Shown: positions 19,941 to 31,590, numbered from the stretch's first letter. The stretch is DNA of 64,000 nt from Betaproteobacteria bacterium UKL13-2 (GCA_001602455.1 CP012157.1:1793733-1857732); one strand, 5' to 3'. Numbers and translations are program-made. The notes: generated by a model from the letters alone, not told the origin.

Positions 19941-21002
19941 TTATCTGACGACAATCGCGGGTTCGCCTGCGCTGATCTTGCCGATCACACAGGCATCGGC
20001 AAAGCCCTCGTCGCGAAAGACATCGAGCACTTTTTCAGCCGCATTGGGGTCGCAGGCGACGAGCAGCCCGCCAGAGGTTTGCGGGTCTGTCAGGAGATGA
20101 CGCTCGACTTCACCAAGTCCGCCGTCGAGGCTGACATCACCGCCATAGCCGAGCCAGTTGCGTGCAGACGCGCCGGTCACAAAACCGGCGGACGCGAAGT
20201 CGCGCACGCCGGACATGAGTGGCATATCAGCCATTGAGATGTCGGCGCACACAGAAGATGCGCGACAGATTTCGAGCAAATGACCTGCTAGCCCGAAGCC
20301 GGTCACATCGGTCAGGGCGTGTACACCGGGCATGTTGCCCAGACGAATACCGGGCGTGTTGAGTTTCGTGGTCGAGGCGATCATCGCAGCGTACGCAGTG
20401 GCGGAGAGCCTCCCTTTCTTGAGTGCCGCCGAGAGCACGCCAACACCTAGCGGTTTGCCTAAGATGAGCTTGTCCCCCGGCTTAGCACCTGCATTGCGCT
20501 TGAGATTTTTGGGGTTGACCAGCCCGATGGCGACCAAGCCGTAAATCGGTTCGACCGAATCGATAGTGTGCCCACCAGCGATGGGGATTCCAGCGAGACG
20601 GCAGACCGCCTCACCCCCATCGAGGATTTGCTTTATGGTGTTGAGCGGAAGGACATTGATTGGCATGCCGACAAGCGCCAGCGCGAATAGTGGCGTGCCT
20701 CCCATTGCGTACACATCCGAAATCGCGTTGGTCGCGGCAATGCGGCCGAAGTCGAACGGATCATCAACAATCGGCATGAAGAAGTCCGTGGTGGCAACAA
20801 TCGCTTGGTTTTCGTTTATCTGGTAGACCGCTGCGTCATCGGACGTCTCGATGCCAACCAACAAGGCCTTGGGCAACAGACTGCTAGCGCTCTTGGCAAT
20901 GATTTGCTGAAGCACGCCGGGGGCGATCTTGCAGCCACAGCCACCGCCGTGCGACAGACTGGTGAGACGGGGAATGTTCGTGGTCGCGCTCAGGTCGTTC
21001 AT
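19941..21002 (-). CDS. selD: Selenide, water dikinase (selenophosphate synthetase)
   Basis: This 353-residue enzyme makes selenophosphate from selenide and ATP. The active-site segment SHGGGCGCKI gives Cys22 and Lys25, equivalent to Cys17 and Lys20 of E. coli SelD, so it is the cysteine form. The ATP/Mg patterns DDAAVY, ATTDFFMPIVDDPFDFGRIAA, HTIDSVEPIYGL and LTDVTGFGLAGHLLE are present. The ATG at 21002 has GAGGA six bases upstream. An ATG at 21032 would add ten residues and lies one base after the senB stop. The genes are clearly one operon. Users of its product in this window are SenB and MnmH. Confidence 0.95.
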   Translation of the reverse strand: MNDLSATTNIPRLTSLSHGGGCGCKIAPGVLQQIIAKSASSLLPKALLVGIETSDDAAVYQINENQAIVATTDFFMPIVDDPFDFGRIAATNAISDVYAMGGTPLFALALVGMPINVLPLNTIKQILDGGEAVCRLAGIPIAGGHTIDSVEPIYGLVAIGLVNPKNLKRNAGAKPGDKLILGKPLGVGVLSAALKKGRLSATAYAAMIASTTKLNTPGIRLGNMPGVHALTDVTGFGLAGHLLEICRASSVCADISMADMPLMSGVRDFASAGFVTGASARNWLGYGGDVSLDGGLGEVERHLLTDPQTSGGLLVACDPNAAEKVLDVFRDEGFADACVIGKISAGEPAIVVR

Positions 21003-21033
21003 GGGTTCCTCGTTACGCAGGTAAGTGCTCATT

Positions 21034-22101
21034 TTACTGATCCAAGTCGGGGTTGTCGGGGTTGGGGTTCAGCAATTCAGGGGATTTGTTCGACAGGCTG
21101 TCGATAATCGCGCGAAGCCGTCTTGTTTCTTCTTCAGGCGTGAAGAGCGGCGCACGACCCTTGCAGGCGATAGCCAAGCGGATAAGCGCGTTTCGGCTGG
21201 CCGCGCACCGTCGCAATACATCCACCAGCGCGTTGGCGTCTCCGAGTGGGAAGTAGCCAGCGTAATCGATGCCGAGCATGCCGATATTGCCGGACACACG
21301 CGAGGCGATGACTGGTGTCCCCGCCGTGATGGCCTCGACAATAACATTTGCACCGCCTTCCAAGGTGGATGGATGGATCAGAAGGTGGCTTCGCTTGATC
21401 GCCACCCGCGTCAACCCATGAGGCAGTGCACCGACCCAGTGGTAGTGCTTATTTGTCTGGGTGAGTTGGCTTGCCTGTTTTGCGAAGGCCTCGCCGGCAA
21501 CATCGAGCGCCGCACCGATGTGTGTAATGTGGATTGCATCATTTGCGGTTAGACGTTGAACGGTATCGAACACCGTTCTCGGTGATTTTTCCTCGCGCAG
21601 GTGTCCAACGACCACACAATTTAGCTTGTCCACCGATTTAACGGCGGGCACTAAGCGTTTTGCGGATTGGAACACGACATGCGTTTTGCGCCGATGTAAC
21701 TGGGGGACGTATTGGATCGCATCTTCTTGCAAGACGATGATCGCATCGGCCAGAGCAATCGACTCTGCCGCCTCCAAACTATCGTTCAGATCTTTGTATA
21801 AATCGGTACCGGTTAGTACGGTCACCAGCGGTCGCTGTGGCCAACGGGACTTGATCTCGACGATGGCTTGGTGGCTCTTCCGTGCATGTAGGGCGATGAC
21901 AAGATCCGGTACAAACTCGCCCGTATCGCCTGTAAATAGCGCCTGATGCCGTTCGTTGCAAGTGGCATCAACGGTTGATGACACGATCTTGACACGATAG
22001 GTGGGCGAGAGTAATTGTTGCCAGCGGTGCGCGGTACGCCAATTGCCATTGTTGGCATCCGCAAGCGCGGGCGAGACGATCACAATCTTGAGTCTTCGCA
22101 T
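21034..22101 (-). CDS. senB: Selenosugar synthase of selenoneine biosynthesis
   Basis: The 355 residues match the glycosyltransferase group first catalogued as TIGR04348, now known as SenB. SenB makes a selenosugar from selenophosphate and a UDP-sugar. Seen here are KIVIVSPALADANNGNWRTA, LVIALHARKSHQAI, LVTVLTGTDLYKDL, VVFQSA and the GT-B C-terminal LLIHPSTLEGGANVIVEAITAGTPVIAS with its conserved Glu residues. Starts at 22137 and 22119 are also possible. 22101 places MRRLKIVIVSPA at the N-terminus as in relatives. It lies directly upstream of selD. The third gene of the pathway, senA, is not in the window. Confidence 0.85.
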   Translation of the reverse strand: MRRLKIVIVSPALADANNGNWRTAHRWQQLLSPTYRVKIVSSTVDATCNERHQALFTGDTGEFVPDLVIALHARKSHQAIVEIKSRWPQRPLVTVLTGTDLYKDLNDSLEAAESIALADAIIVLQEDAIQYVPQLHRRKTHVVFQSAKRLVPAVKSVDKLNCVVVGHLREEKSPRTVFDTVQRLTANDAIHITHIGAALDVAGEAFAKQASQLTQTNKHYHWVGALPHGLTRVAIKRSHLLIHPSTLEGGANVIVEAITAGTPVIASRVSGNIGMLGIDYAGYFPLGDANALVDVLRRCAASRNALIRLAIACKGRAPLFTPEEETRRLRAIIDSLSNKSPELLNPNPDNPDLDQ

Positions 22102-22260
22102 GTCAGAATTGGCTTCCATGGCTGCGCCCAAGACCACGCAGTCGCTGCGAGCGGCAATGGTGGCGCAGTGAGATTATACGTTTGCCCGCTGTTCAGCGAT
22201 GTGCAGAATCGCCCGATGCATTCAGGCTAGTCTGTTCGGTTCTGCTCTGAGGTTCTACGA

Positions 22261-22266
22261 TAAAAT
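22261..22266 (+). promoter_or_regulatory. -10 element of 4.5S RNA
   Basis: TAAAAT lies 5 bases before the predicted 5' end of the RNA. No good -35 hexamer is visible at the right distance, only GGTTCT about 18 bases upstream. Confidence 0.35.
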
Positions 22267-22270
22267 CAGC

Positions 22271-22372
22271 GGTGGCGGGTCTCCCCGCATTCGACGTTTG
22301 TGAACCTGGTCAGGTCGGGAACGAAGCAGCCACAGCGAATTAGTCGGAGTGCCGGGGGCAAGGCTCGCCACC
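22271..22372 (+). ncRNA. ffs: 4.5S signal recognition particle RNA
   Basis: The terminal helix GGTGGCG/CGCCACC closes an elongated hairpin. The Ffh-binding core is typical: the symmetric and asymmetric loops in CCTGGTCAGGTCGGGAACGA and AGCAGCCACAGCG. A run of five T follows the helix. The position just upstream of dnaX is the usual one in betaproteobacteria. Confidence 0.93.
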
Positions 22373-22511
22373 CCTTTTTGAGATCAAACGTCGCAAAGTT
22401 TGGTGTGCGCTTGGTCTATAGTCGGTTGTGATCGGTCATCTGTGGCATCACCGCTCGGCAGTGTTCCTCCAGCATGATTTTTGTATCAATCCTCCAACCT
22501 ATAAGCACACG

Positions 22512-24173
22512 ATGTCTCATCAAGTTCTCGCTCGTAAATGGCGTCCTCGCAAATTTGAGGATGTGATCGGGCAGGAACACGTCATTAAAGCGCTCGCGAA
22601 CGCACTCGATACCGGACGCATCCATCACGCTTACTTGTTCACCGGAACGCGCGGGGTCGGCAAAACCACCCTCGCGCGAATTTTGGCGAAGGCACTTAAT
22701 TGTGTCGGAACCGACGGAAACGGCGGAATGACGTCTAAGCCATGCGGCGTCTGTTCGGCTTGTACCGAGATTGATTCGGGACGTTTTGTCGATCTACTTG
22801 AGGTCGATGCGGCCACCAATACTAAAGTCGACGAAATGCGGGAGTTACTTGAAACCGCACAATACGCGCCAGTATCGGGACGATACAAGGTATACATCAT
22901 CGACGAAGTTCACATGCTTTCGAAGTCAGCGTTCAATGCGATGCTCAAGACGCTGGAAGAGCCGCCGGGACACGTCGAATTCATTTTGGCGACAACCGAC
23001 CCGCAAAAGCTACCTATCACCGTACTGTCACGCTGCTTGCAGTTCAATTTGCGCAATCTCGCGCCGAACCTGCTCGCCGAGCACCTTACGAAGATTTTAA
23101 AGAGCGAAAATGTGCCTTTTGAAGCACGCGCACTCGACATGATCGGTCGGGCGGGCGAGGGAAGTGCGCGTGATTCCTTGTCATTATTGGATCAGGCGAT
23201 TGCCTACGGTGCAGGCGCGGTGAAGGAAGCGGAAGTGGCGACGATGTTAGGCGCGCTCGATCAGACCTACCTCTATTCGCTTCTGTTACATATTGCAAAC
23301 CGCGACGCCAAATCCCTGGTGGCCGAGATCGAGACAATCGCTACGCGTGCCATCTCGTTTGATCTCACGCTCAAAGAACTCGCATCAGTGGTGGCGAAAC
23401 TGGCACTTGTCCAGACGGTGGGCGCGGAGGCCGTCGATGGGGCAGAGGCGAAAAAATTGACCGAGATCGCATCTCGATTTGCGGTTGACGATATTCAATT
23501 GATCTACCAAATCGCACTCCTCGGTCGTCGCGACCTTCATCTGGCGCCAGACGAGCAGTCGGGATTTACAATGACCATGCTGCGTGCGATTGCCTTTTTG
23601 CATGGTGGGAATGCGGGCGCCACGACGACGCCGATTAGCGCGACCGCAACGCCCGCGCCAGCAACGGGCGGATATAGCAGTGCGGCCAGTACGAACCCAA
23701 CAGAAGACAAGCGTATCGCGGCGGAAGCATCCTTGCCCTATGGGGCACCTTCCCCTTCCCCCCCATGGGCAAGCGGGGCGAGTAGCACCAGCGACGTGGC
23801 GAATTGGTCAGCATTCGTGTCTGCGCGTCGCTTGACTGGCATGGCAGGCATGCTGGCAAAGCAGGCTGAATTTTTGGGGTATTCCGGCGGCGTGTTGTCG
23901 CTTGTTGTGAGTGAAGCACAAAAACATCTCGCCGACAAAAAGTACGCCGAAAAGCTCAGGGCGGACCTCGTCGGTGTATTGGATGAGGGGCTGCGTATCA
24001 ATGTCACGGTTGGCGCAGCAAGCGGGGTAAGTGTCGCGGCCGTCGAAGAGCGTGCCCAGCGTGAGCGGGAGCAGGCAGCCGTGCAGTCGATCTCCTCCGA
24101 CCCTTTCATTAAGAATCTCGCCGACGATTTTGGCGCCACGATAGATCTGGCCGCGATTCGTCCGGTGGGGTAG
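22512..24173 (+). CDS. dnaX: DNA polymerase III subunits gamma and tau
   Basis: This 553-residue clamp-loader ATPase starts MSHQVLARKWRPRKFEDVIG. The frame is open upstream to 22428, but the conserved start is ATG 22512. Walker A GTRGVGKT is near residues 45-52. A zinc-binding set of four Cys follows (LNCVG...KPCGVCSACTEID). Walker B/DEVHML and the SRC motif SRCLQF (sensor 1 region) are present. A Pro/Ala/Ser-rich linker at about 375-445 leads to the tau C-terminal domain, which binds polymerase alpha and DnaB. I saw no clear slippery heptamer for a gamma frameshift. It heads dnaX-ybaB-recR. Confidence 0.96.
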   Translation: MSHQVLARKWRPRKFEDVIGQEHVIKALANALDTGRIHHAYLFTGTRGVGKTTLARILAKALNCVGTDGNGGMTSKPCGVCSACTEIDSGRFVDLLEVDAATNTKVDEMRELLETAQYAPVSGRYKVYIIDEVHMLSKSAFNAMLKTLEEPPGHVEFILATTDPQKLPITVLSRCLQFNLRNLAPNLLAEHLTKILKSENVPFEARALDMIGRAGEGSARDSLSLLDQAIAYGAGAVKEAEVATMLGALDQTYLYSLLLHIANRDAKSLVAEIETIATRAISFDLTLKELASVVAKLALVQTVGAEAVDGAEAKKLTEIASRFAVDDIQLIYQIALLGRRDLHLAPDEQSGFTMTMLRAIAFLHGGNAGATTTPISATATPAPATGGYSSAASTNPTEDKRIAAEASLPYGAPSPSPPWASGASSTSDVANWSAFVSARRLTGMAGMLAKQAEFLGYSGGVLSLVVSEAQKHLADKKYAEKLRADLVGVLDEGLRINVTVGAASGVSVAAVEERAQREREQAAVQSISSDPFIKNLADDFGATIDLAAIRPVG

Positions 24174-24212
24174 CGCAGATTTTTGCCGTATTTACGAACA
24201 GTGGAGCAATAA

Positions 24213-24539
24213 ATGATTCCAAAAGGTGGCCTCGGGGCCCTGATGAAGCAAGCGCAGCAAATGCAGGAGAATATGAAGCGTGCGCAAGAAGAATTGGCCA
24301 GCGTGGAAGTCGAGGGCGCAGCAGGCGGTGGAATGGTGAAGGTAACGATGACCTGCAAGCACGACGTGAGGCGCGTATCGATCGACCAGGCGGTCATGGA
24401 TGATCGCGAAATGCTTGAAGACCTCGTTGCAGCGGCCATGAATGACGCAGTGCGAAAAGCCGAAGCCATCACTGCCGCGAAGATGGGAGCCTTCACACAA
24501 GGCATGGGAATGCCACCCGGCTTCAAACTGCCGTTTTGA
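24213..24539 (+). CDS. ybaB: YbaB/EbfC nucleoid-associated protein
   Basis: This 108-residue DNA-binding protein forms a tweezer-like dimer. The N-terminal helix is [20 protein letters not shown]. The sheet region [28 protein letters not shown] and the helix [17 protein letters not shown] follow, all typical of the family. GGAG lies 6 bases before the ATG. It lies between dnaX and recR, as in most proteobacteria. Confidence 0.95.
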   Translation: MIPKGGLGALMKQAQQMQENMKRAQEELASVEVEGAAGGGMVKVTMTCKHDVRRVSIDQAVMDDREMLEDLVAAAMNDAVRKAEAITAAKMGAFTQGMGMPPGFKLPF

Positions 24540-24552
24540 GGCGTAACGCCTC

Positions 24553-25152
24553 ATGAAGTCGCCGTCTAGTCTTGCGGCATTGATCGACGCGCTCCGCTGC
24601 TTGCCCGGCGTCGGGCCCAAATCGGCACAGCGTATGGCGTTTCATTTGCTACAGCGCGACCAAGATGGGGCGATGCGCTTGGCCGATGCCATGCGCGGCG
24701 CGATTGAACGTACACGGCACTGTGGCATGTGCAATACGTTTACCGAGCTTGATATTTGCGAAATCTGCGCCCACCCAAAGCGCGATAAGTCATTGTTGTG
24801 CGTTGTTGAGTCGCCGTCTGATTTACTGATGATGGAGCAGACCCAGACATATCGCGGGCTGTATTTCGTATTGATGGGCAAGCTTTCTCCCTTGGACGGT
24901 ATCGGCCCTAAGGAGATTCATCTTGATCGTCTCCAAAGGCGTGCCCGTGATGGTCTGGTCAAAGAGGTCATCCTTGCGACGAACTTCACCGTTGAAGGGG
25001 AGGCAACGTCACACTACATCAGCGAAATGTTCATCGAAGACGGGCTTCGAGTTTCGCGCATCGCTCGTGGGCTGCCGGTTGGCGGCGAACTTGAGTATGT
25101 CGATTCAAACACACTCGCTCAGGCGCTACTCGATCGTCGTCACGTCGATTGA
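24553..25152 (+). CDS. recR: Recombination protein RecR
   Basis: This 199-residue protein loads RecA with RecFO at gaps. The N-terminal helix-hairpin-helix [20 protein letters not shown] is followed by a four-Cys zinc finger ([16 protein letters not shown]). A Toprim domain begins [29 protein letters not shown], and the C-terminal motif is [16 protein letters not shown]. It starts 13 bases after ybaB and ends the operon. Confidence 0.96.
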   Translation: MKSPSSLAALIDALRCLPGVGPKSAQRMAFHLLQRDQDGAMRLADAMRGAIERTRHCGMCNTFTELDICEICAHPKRDKSLLCVVESPSDLLMMEQTQTYRGLYFVLMGKLSPLDGIGPKEIHLDRLQRRARDGLVKEVILATNFTVEGEATSHYISEMFIEDGLRVSRIARGLPVGGELEYVDSNTLAQALLDRRHVD

Positions 25153-25246
25153 GGCTTTGCCGCGCTGGCGTGTCCGGCTATTGTAAGTGCAGCGACGCGA
25201 CGCCATCCATGAACGTCACCGCATTGAAACAAAATCGTGCACGAAT

Positions 25247-25276
25247 TTGCACGAACTCAAAAAGTATGCGTATAAT
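25247..25276 (+). promoter_or_regulatory. Strong sigma-70 promoter of the tRNA-fMet/rRNA operon
   Basis: TTGCAC (25247-25252) and a perfect TATAAT (25271-25276) are 18 bases apart, about 80 bases before tRNA-fMet. No comparably good promoter is seen between that tRNA and the boxA at 25451, so this promoter probably drives the whole operon. Confidence 0.65.
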
Positions 25277-25362
25277 CGCGGTTCTTCAAAACGATTGTAA
25301 AAAACGTTTTGGGCTCAACGTAGTCTTCAGAATTGACGTCAAAAATCGAGGCTGAATGCGGG

Positions 25363-25439
<77 letters not shown>

Positions 25440-25450
25440 ACTAAGTTGAT

Positions 25451-25462
25451 TGTTCTTTAAAA
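25451..25462 (+). promoter_or_regulatory. boxA antitermination element of rRNA leader
   Basis: TGTTCTTTAAAA closely matches the NusB/S10 boxA consensus. A second copy occurs before 23S at 27670. Confidence 0.75.
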
Positions 25463-25467
25463 ACTAG

Positions 25468-25483
25468 ACAACCGATTGAGGTG
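25468..25483 (+). other. 5' strand of the 16S processing stem
   Basis: ACAACCGATTGAGGTG is perfectly complementary over 16 bases to 27279-27294 after 16S. It forms the RNase III processing stem of the 16S precursor. Confidence 0.8.
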
Positions 25484-25716
25484 GGTACTCTTGTATTGGG
25501 GTGCTTTGCTGGTGATGGTTGCTGGAAGTGGTTAGCTTTAAGCTGATTACGGAAGGTGGCTGGTGCTTAGGTGCACGGATTGCTGGCGAGGTTGAGCTCA
25601 ACATATTGAAGTAGTACCCGTCTCAAAGAAGTAAGCGCATCTGAAGAAATTTGGATGTGAAGCAAGCTTTGAGTTGGGAAGACGGCACTTAGGTGTCTGT
25701 CTTGCAAACAGGAATT

Positions 25717-27253
<1,537 letters not shown>

Positions 27254-27378
27254 GAGACATCCTCAGTGCTTTAGTGCTCACCTCAATCGGTTGTTGGTTA
27301 ATAAAACAGTCTAGTCATGTGCTGCTGGTCCTGTAGGATTTATGTCAGGTCGGGCGAGGAGTCTGGTGTTGACAACGG

Positions 27379-27455
27379 GGGTCTGTAGCTCAGTTGGTTA
27401 GAGCACCGTCTTGATAAGGCGGGGGTCGTTGGTTCGAGACCAACCAGACCCACCA
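27379..27455 (+). tRNA. tRNA-Ile (anticodon GAT)
   Basis: It has 77 bases with CCA. The acceptor stem is GGGTCTG/CAGACCC and the anticodon GAT is at 27413-27415. It is the standard 16S-23S spacer tRNA. Confidence 0.97.
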
Positions 27456-27498
27456 AAGAGTCGAGCGAGCGTTGGTACAAGTTTGCTTGGGTATACCG

Positions 27499-27574
27499 GG
27501 GGGATTAGCTCAGCTGGGAGAGCACCTGCTTTGCAAGCAGGGGGTCGTCGGTTCGATCCCGTCATCCTCCACCA
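27499..27574 (+). tRNA. tRNA-Ala (anticodon TGC)
   Basis: It has 76 bases with CCA. The acceptor stem is GGGGGAT/ATCCTCC with one G-U pair, and the anticodon TGC is at 27532-27534. It follows tRNA-Ile by 43 bases in the spacer. Confidence 0.97.
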
Positions 27575-27669
27575 AAAGCTTTGGAAGTGTTGAATGTTTA
27601 GCAGTGGGTATATGAGGTGAAGAAGCCTTGCATGTTTACTGCTCAACGTTTTACGTTGAAAGACTGTTT

Positions 27670-27681
27670 TGTTCTTTAAAA
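27670..27681 (+). promoter_or_regulatory. boxA element before 23S
   Basis: TGTTCTTTAAAA repeats the leader boxA exactly, 212 bases before 23S. Spacer copies of boxA are normal in rRNA operons. Confidence 0.7.
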
Positions 27682-28428
27682 AAGTGGAAGAAGTAAAGAC
27701 AACGCATTGAAGTTTGCGTGCTGGTTACCGTGAGGTGATTGGTATGTGGACAAAGATGCGGGGTTAGATTGTATCGATCATCATGGCTTGGAAATGAGTT
27801 CTTGGGTCATGATGAAACAAGCGTTGTAAAAATATATAACGTCTTTTGCGGCATGTGCATGTCAGCCATGTGGTGAAGGGCTTAACGTTATAGAGTCAAG
27901 TGACTAAGTGCATGAGGTGGATGCCTTGGCGATTACAGGCGATGAAAGACGCGATAGCCTGCGAAAAGCTCCGGGGAGCTGGCAAATAAGCTTTGATCCG
28001 GAGGTCTCTGAATGGGGAAACCCACCCGCAAGGGTACCTGTCTCTGAATACATAGGGGGCAAGGAGCGAACGTGGTGAACTGAAACATCTAAGTAGCCAT
28101 AGGAACAGAAATCAACCGAGATTCCCAGAGTAGTGGCGAGCGAAATGGGAACAGCCTGCAACTTTTAGCATCTGTGTTAGCAAAATGGTTTGGAAAAGCC
28201 AGCGATAGTGGGTGATAGCCCCGTATGCGAAAACATGGATGTAGAACTAAGGTTGCGACAAGTAGGGCGGGACACGTGAAATCCTGTCTGAAGATGGGGG
28301 GACCATCCTCCAAGGCTAAATACTCGTAATCGACCGATAGTGAACCAGTACCGTGAGGGAAAGGCGAAAAGAACCCCGGGAGGGGAGTGAAATAGATCCT
28401 GAAACCGCATGCATACAAACAGTCGGAG

Positions 28429-28634
28429 CCCTGCTTAATTGGTCTTTACCCCGAAGTTCTTTGTTGTCCGAGCGCGCATCGCAAGATGCGGGCGAGACGC
28501 AACAAAAGATATTTGAGGGGAGTGAAGAGCGAGAGCTTTTAGTTGATTGAACAGAGAGATAGGCGTACTGGACACGAGAGTGGACAGAGCCGTCACCCTG
28601 CTCAATTGGCTGAAGGCCAATTGAGCAGGGTGAC
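28429..28634 (+). other. Intervening sequence 1 in 23S (helix 25 position)
   Basis: About 206 bases replace the short helix 25 between GGAGC and GGCGTACCTTTTG. Its outer strands, CCCTGCTTAATTGG at 28429 and CCAATTGAGCAGGG at 28618, can pair over 14 bp with one G-U. Its 3' part is also a perfect 19-bp hairpin, GTCACCCTGCTCAATTGGC with the complementary strand around TGAAG. Helix 25 is a known site of such insertions. Confidence 0.85.
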
Positions 28635-29241
28635 GGCGTACCTTTTGTATAATGGGTCAGCGACTTACGTTGTGTTGCGAGCTTAACCGAATAGGGAAGG
28701 CGTAGCGAAAGCGAGTCTGATAAGGGCGATTAGTAGCACGGCGTAGACCCGAAACCGGATGATCTATCCATGGCCAGGATGAAGGTGCCGTAACAGGTAC
28801 TGGAGGTCCGAACCCACTAACGTTGAAAAGTTAGGGGATGAGCTGTGGATAGGGGTGAAAGGCTAAACAAATCCGGAAATAGCTGGTTCTCTCCGAAAAC
28901 TATTTAGGTAGTGCCTCAAGTATCACCATCGGGGGTAGAGCACTGTATTGGCTAGGGGGCCGTTTAGGTCTACCAAACCAAAGCAAACTGCGAATACCGA
29001 TGAGTGCGAGCTTGGGAGACAGACACCGGGTGCTAACGTCCGGTGTCGAAAGGGAAACAACCCAGACCGACAGCTAAGGTCCCAAAGCATGGTTAAGTGG
29101 AAAACGAAGTGGGAAGGCGAAGACAGTCAGGAAGTTGGCTTAGAAGCAGCCATCCTTTAAAGAAAGCGTAATAGCTCACTGATCGAGTCGTCCTGCGCGG
29201 AAGATGTAACGGGGCTAAACCATGCACCGAAGCTTCGGATT

Positions 29242-29449
29242 TGTACGCTCCACTTTAATTTATTGGCACAAGCTTGTTGCTGGTTCGCGGAGCGAATCAC
29301 GCAACAAAGCGACCATCACTAATCGAGTTATCACCTGATTGTGGTGGGGTAGCTTGTTGCTGGTTCGCGGAGCGAATCACGCAACAAAGCGACCATCACT
29401 AATCGAGGTTTGATTGGTGGTGGGGCTAGTGAATTAAAGGGAGCGTACA
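29242..29449 (+). other. Intervening sequence 2 in 23S (helix 45 position)
   Basis: About 208 bases lie at helix 45. TGTACGCTCC-A-CTTTAATT (29242-29260) pairs with the strand 29432-29449, 18 bp with one bulged A. Inside are two perfect 57-bp copies (29271-29327 and 29351-29407). Each contains a hairpin TTGTTGC...TTCGC-GGA-GCGAA...GCAACAA. Confidence 0.85.
29271..29407 (+). repeat. Two 57-bp direct repeats inside 23S insertion 2
   Basis: Copies 29271-29327 and 29351-29407 are identical and have an 80-base period. The spacer after each copy is similar but not identical (TTATCACCTGATTGTGGTGG and GTTTGATTGGTGGTGG), which suggests an older unit duplication. Confidence 0.9.
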
Positions 29450-30081
29450 GATGGTAGGAGAGCGTTCTCTAGGCCTGAGAAGGTGTCTTGTAAGGGATGC
29501 TGGAGGTATGAGAAGTGCGAATGCTGACATGAGTAGCGATAAAGGGAGTGAAAAGCTCCCTCGCCGAAAGCCCGAGGTTTCCTGCGCAACGTTCATCGGC
29601 GCAGGGTGAGTCGGCCCCTAAGGAGAGGGCGAAAGCCGTATCTGATGGGAAACTGGTTAATATTCCAGTACCGTTATCCAATGCGATGTGGGGACGGAGA
29701 AGGTTAGGCAAGCCGGGTGTTGGACGTCCCGGTTGAAGCGTGTAGGCGTGGTTTCTAGGCAAATCCGGAGATCTTAGCTGAGGCGTGATAACGAGGTACT
29801 TCGGTACTGAAGTTGCTGATACCAAGCTTCCAGGAAAAGCCACTAAGCTTCAGTTGGATAAGACCGTACCGCAAACCGACACAGGTGGGCAGGATGAAAA
29901 TTCTAAGGCGCTTGAGAGAACTCAGGAGAAGGAACTCGGCAAATTGACACCGTAACTTCGGAAGAAGGTGTGCCTTGATAAGGTGTAGAGACTTGCTCTC
30001 GAAGCCGTAAGAGGTTGCAGAGAATCGGTGGCTGCGACTGTTTAACAAAAACACAGCACTCTGCTAAGACGATGAGTCGAC

Positions 30082-30116
<35 letters not shown>

Positions 30117-30143
30117 TAAATGATGGGGTGCAAGCTCTTGATT

Positions 30144-30226
<83 letters not shown>

Positions 30227-30493
30227 TGGCGTAACGATGGCCACACTGTCTCCTCCTGAGACTCAGCGAAGTTGAAATGTTTGTGAAGATGCAATCTCCC
30301 CGCGGCTAGACGGAAAGACCCCATGCACCTTTACTGTAGCTTTACATTGGACTGTGACACGGCCTGTGTAGGATAGCTGGGAGCCTATGAAGTGGGGACG
30401 CTAGTTCTCATGGAGGCGACGTTGAAATACCAGCCTGGTAGTGTTGCGGTTCTAACCTGGCCCCCTGATCGGGGGTGGGGACCGTGTATGGTA

Positions 30494-30538
<45 letters not shown>

Positions 30539-30660
30539 TGCGAAGGTAACCTAGGTACGGTCGGACATCGTACTGATAGTGCAATGGCATAAGGTTGCTT
30601 GACTGCGAGACTGACAAGTCGAGCAGGTGCGAAAGCAGGTCATAGTGATCCGGTGGTTCT

Positions 30661-30698
<38 letters not shown>

Positions 30699-30742
30699 TG
30701 GGGATAACAGGCTGATTCCTCCCAAGAGTTCATATCGACGGG

Positions 30743-30785
<43 letters not shown>

Positions 30786-30790
30786 TAGCC

Positions 30791-30823
<33 letters not shown>

Positions 30824-31420
30824 TGGTACGTGAGCTGGGTTCAAAACGTCGTGAGACAGTTTGGTCCCTATCTGCCGTGGGCGTTGGAAATTTGACGGGG
30901 GCTGCTCCTAGTACGAGAGGACCGGAGTGGACGTACCGCTGGTGTACCTGTTGTTTCGCCAGAAGCATCGCAGGGTAGCTAAGTACGGAAGAGATAACCG
31001 CTGAAAGCATCTAAGCGGGAAACTTGCCTGAAGATAAGATTTCCCGGGGGTTTAACCCCCTTGAAGGGTCGTTCGAGACCAGGACGTTGATAGGCACCGT
31101 GTGGAAGCGCAGTAATGCGTTAAGCTAAGGTGTACTAATTGCCCGTAAGGCTTGACTCTATAACGATAAGCAAATGAAATCGCTGATTTCATTTGGGTCA
31201 GCTAGGTCGAAATTGGTGGTGGAGCCACACAATTTCGGTCACGTAAAACCATTATGTGAAAACCTAGTGAACTCGTATAGATTGAGCAACGCAATACAAT
31301 TTAATCGAAGGTGTACGGTGATAAGCCGAACACTGACTGTCTTTACTTCCTCCCAGAATGCGGTTGCGCGTTGGCCTGTCCGATACGAAAGTACGCAGGT
31401 AAACGATCAACACACCGAAT

Positions 31421-31536
31421 TCTTGGCGACCATAGCGCGCTGGACCCACCCCTTCCCATCCCGAACAGGACCGTGAAACAGCGTTGCGCCGATGATAGTG
31501 CGGTCATACCCGTGCGAAAGTAGGTCATTGCCAAGA
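31421..31536 (+). rRNA. 5S ribosomal RNA
   Basis: It has about 116 bases. The 5' end TCTTGGCGACCATAGCG pairs with the 3' end TTGCCAAGA. The loops CCCACCCCTTCCCATCCCGAAC and GATGATAGTGCGGTC are typical of betaproteobacterial 5S. Confidence 0.95.
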
Positions 31537-31549
31537 CCCTATAAAACAT

Positions 31550-31590
31550 AGCCCCTCCCAGCAACGCTGGCGAGGGGTTTTGTTTTTAAT
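31550..31590 (+). terminator. Terminator of the rRNA operon
   Basis: GCCCCTC...GAGGGG forms a stem with an inner AGC...GCT pairing, followed by TTTTGTTTTT. Confidence 0.85.

Noticed and set aside
23440-23460. A run of six A in dnaX as a frameshift site for the gamma subunit
   Set aside because: The reading phase does not form an X-XXY-YYZ heptamer, and no strong stem-loop was noticed after it.
29271-29407. Possible CRISPR-like repeat pair
   Set aside because: Only two 57-bp units with a related spacer, inside a 23S insertion. No further repeats or cas genes.
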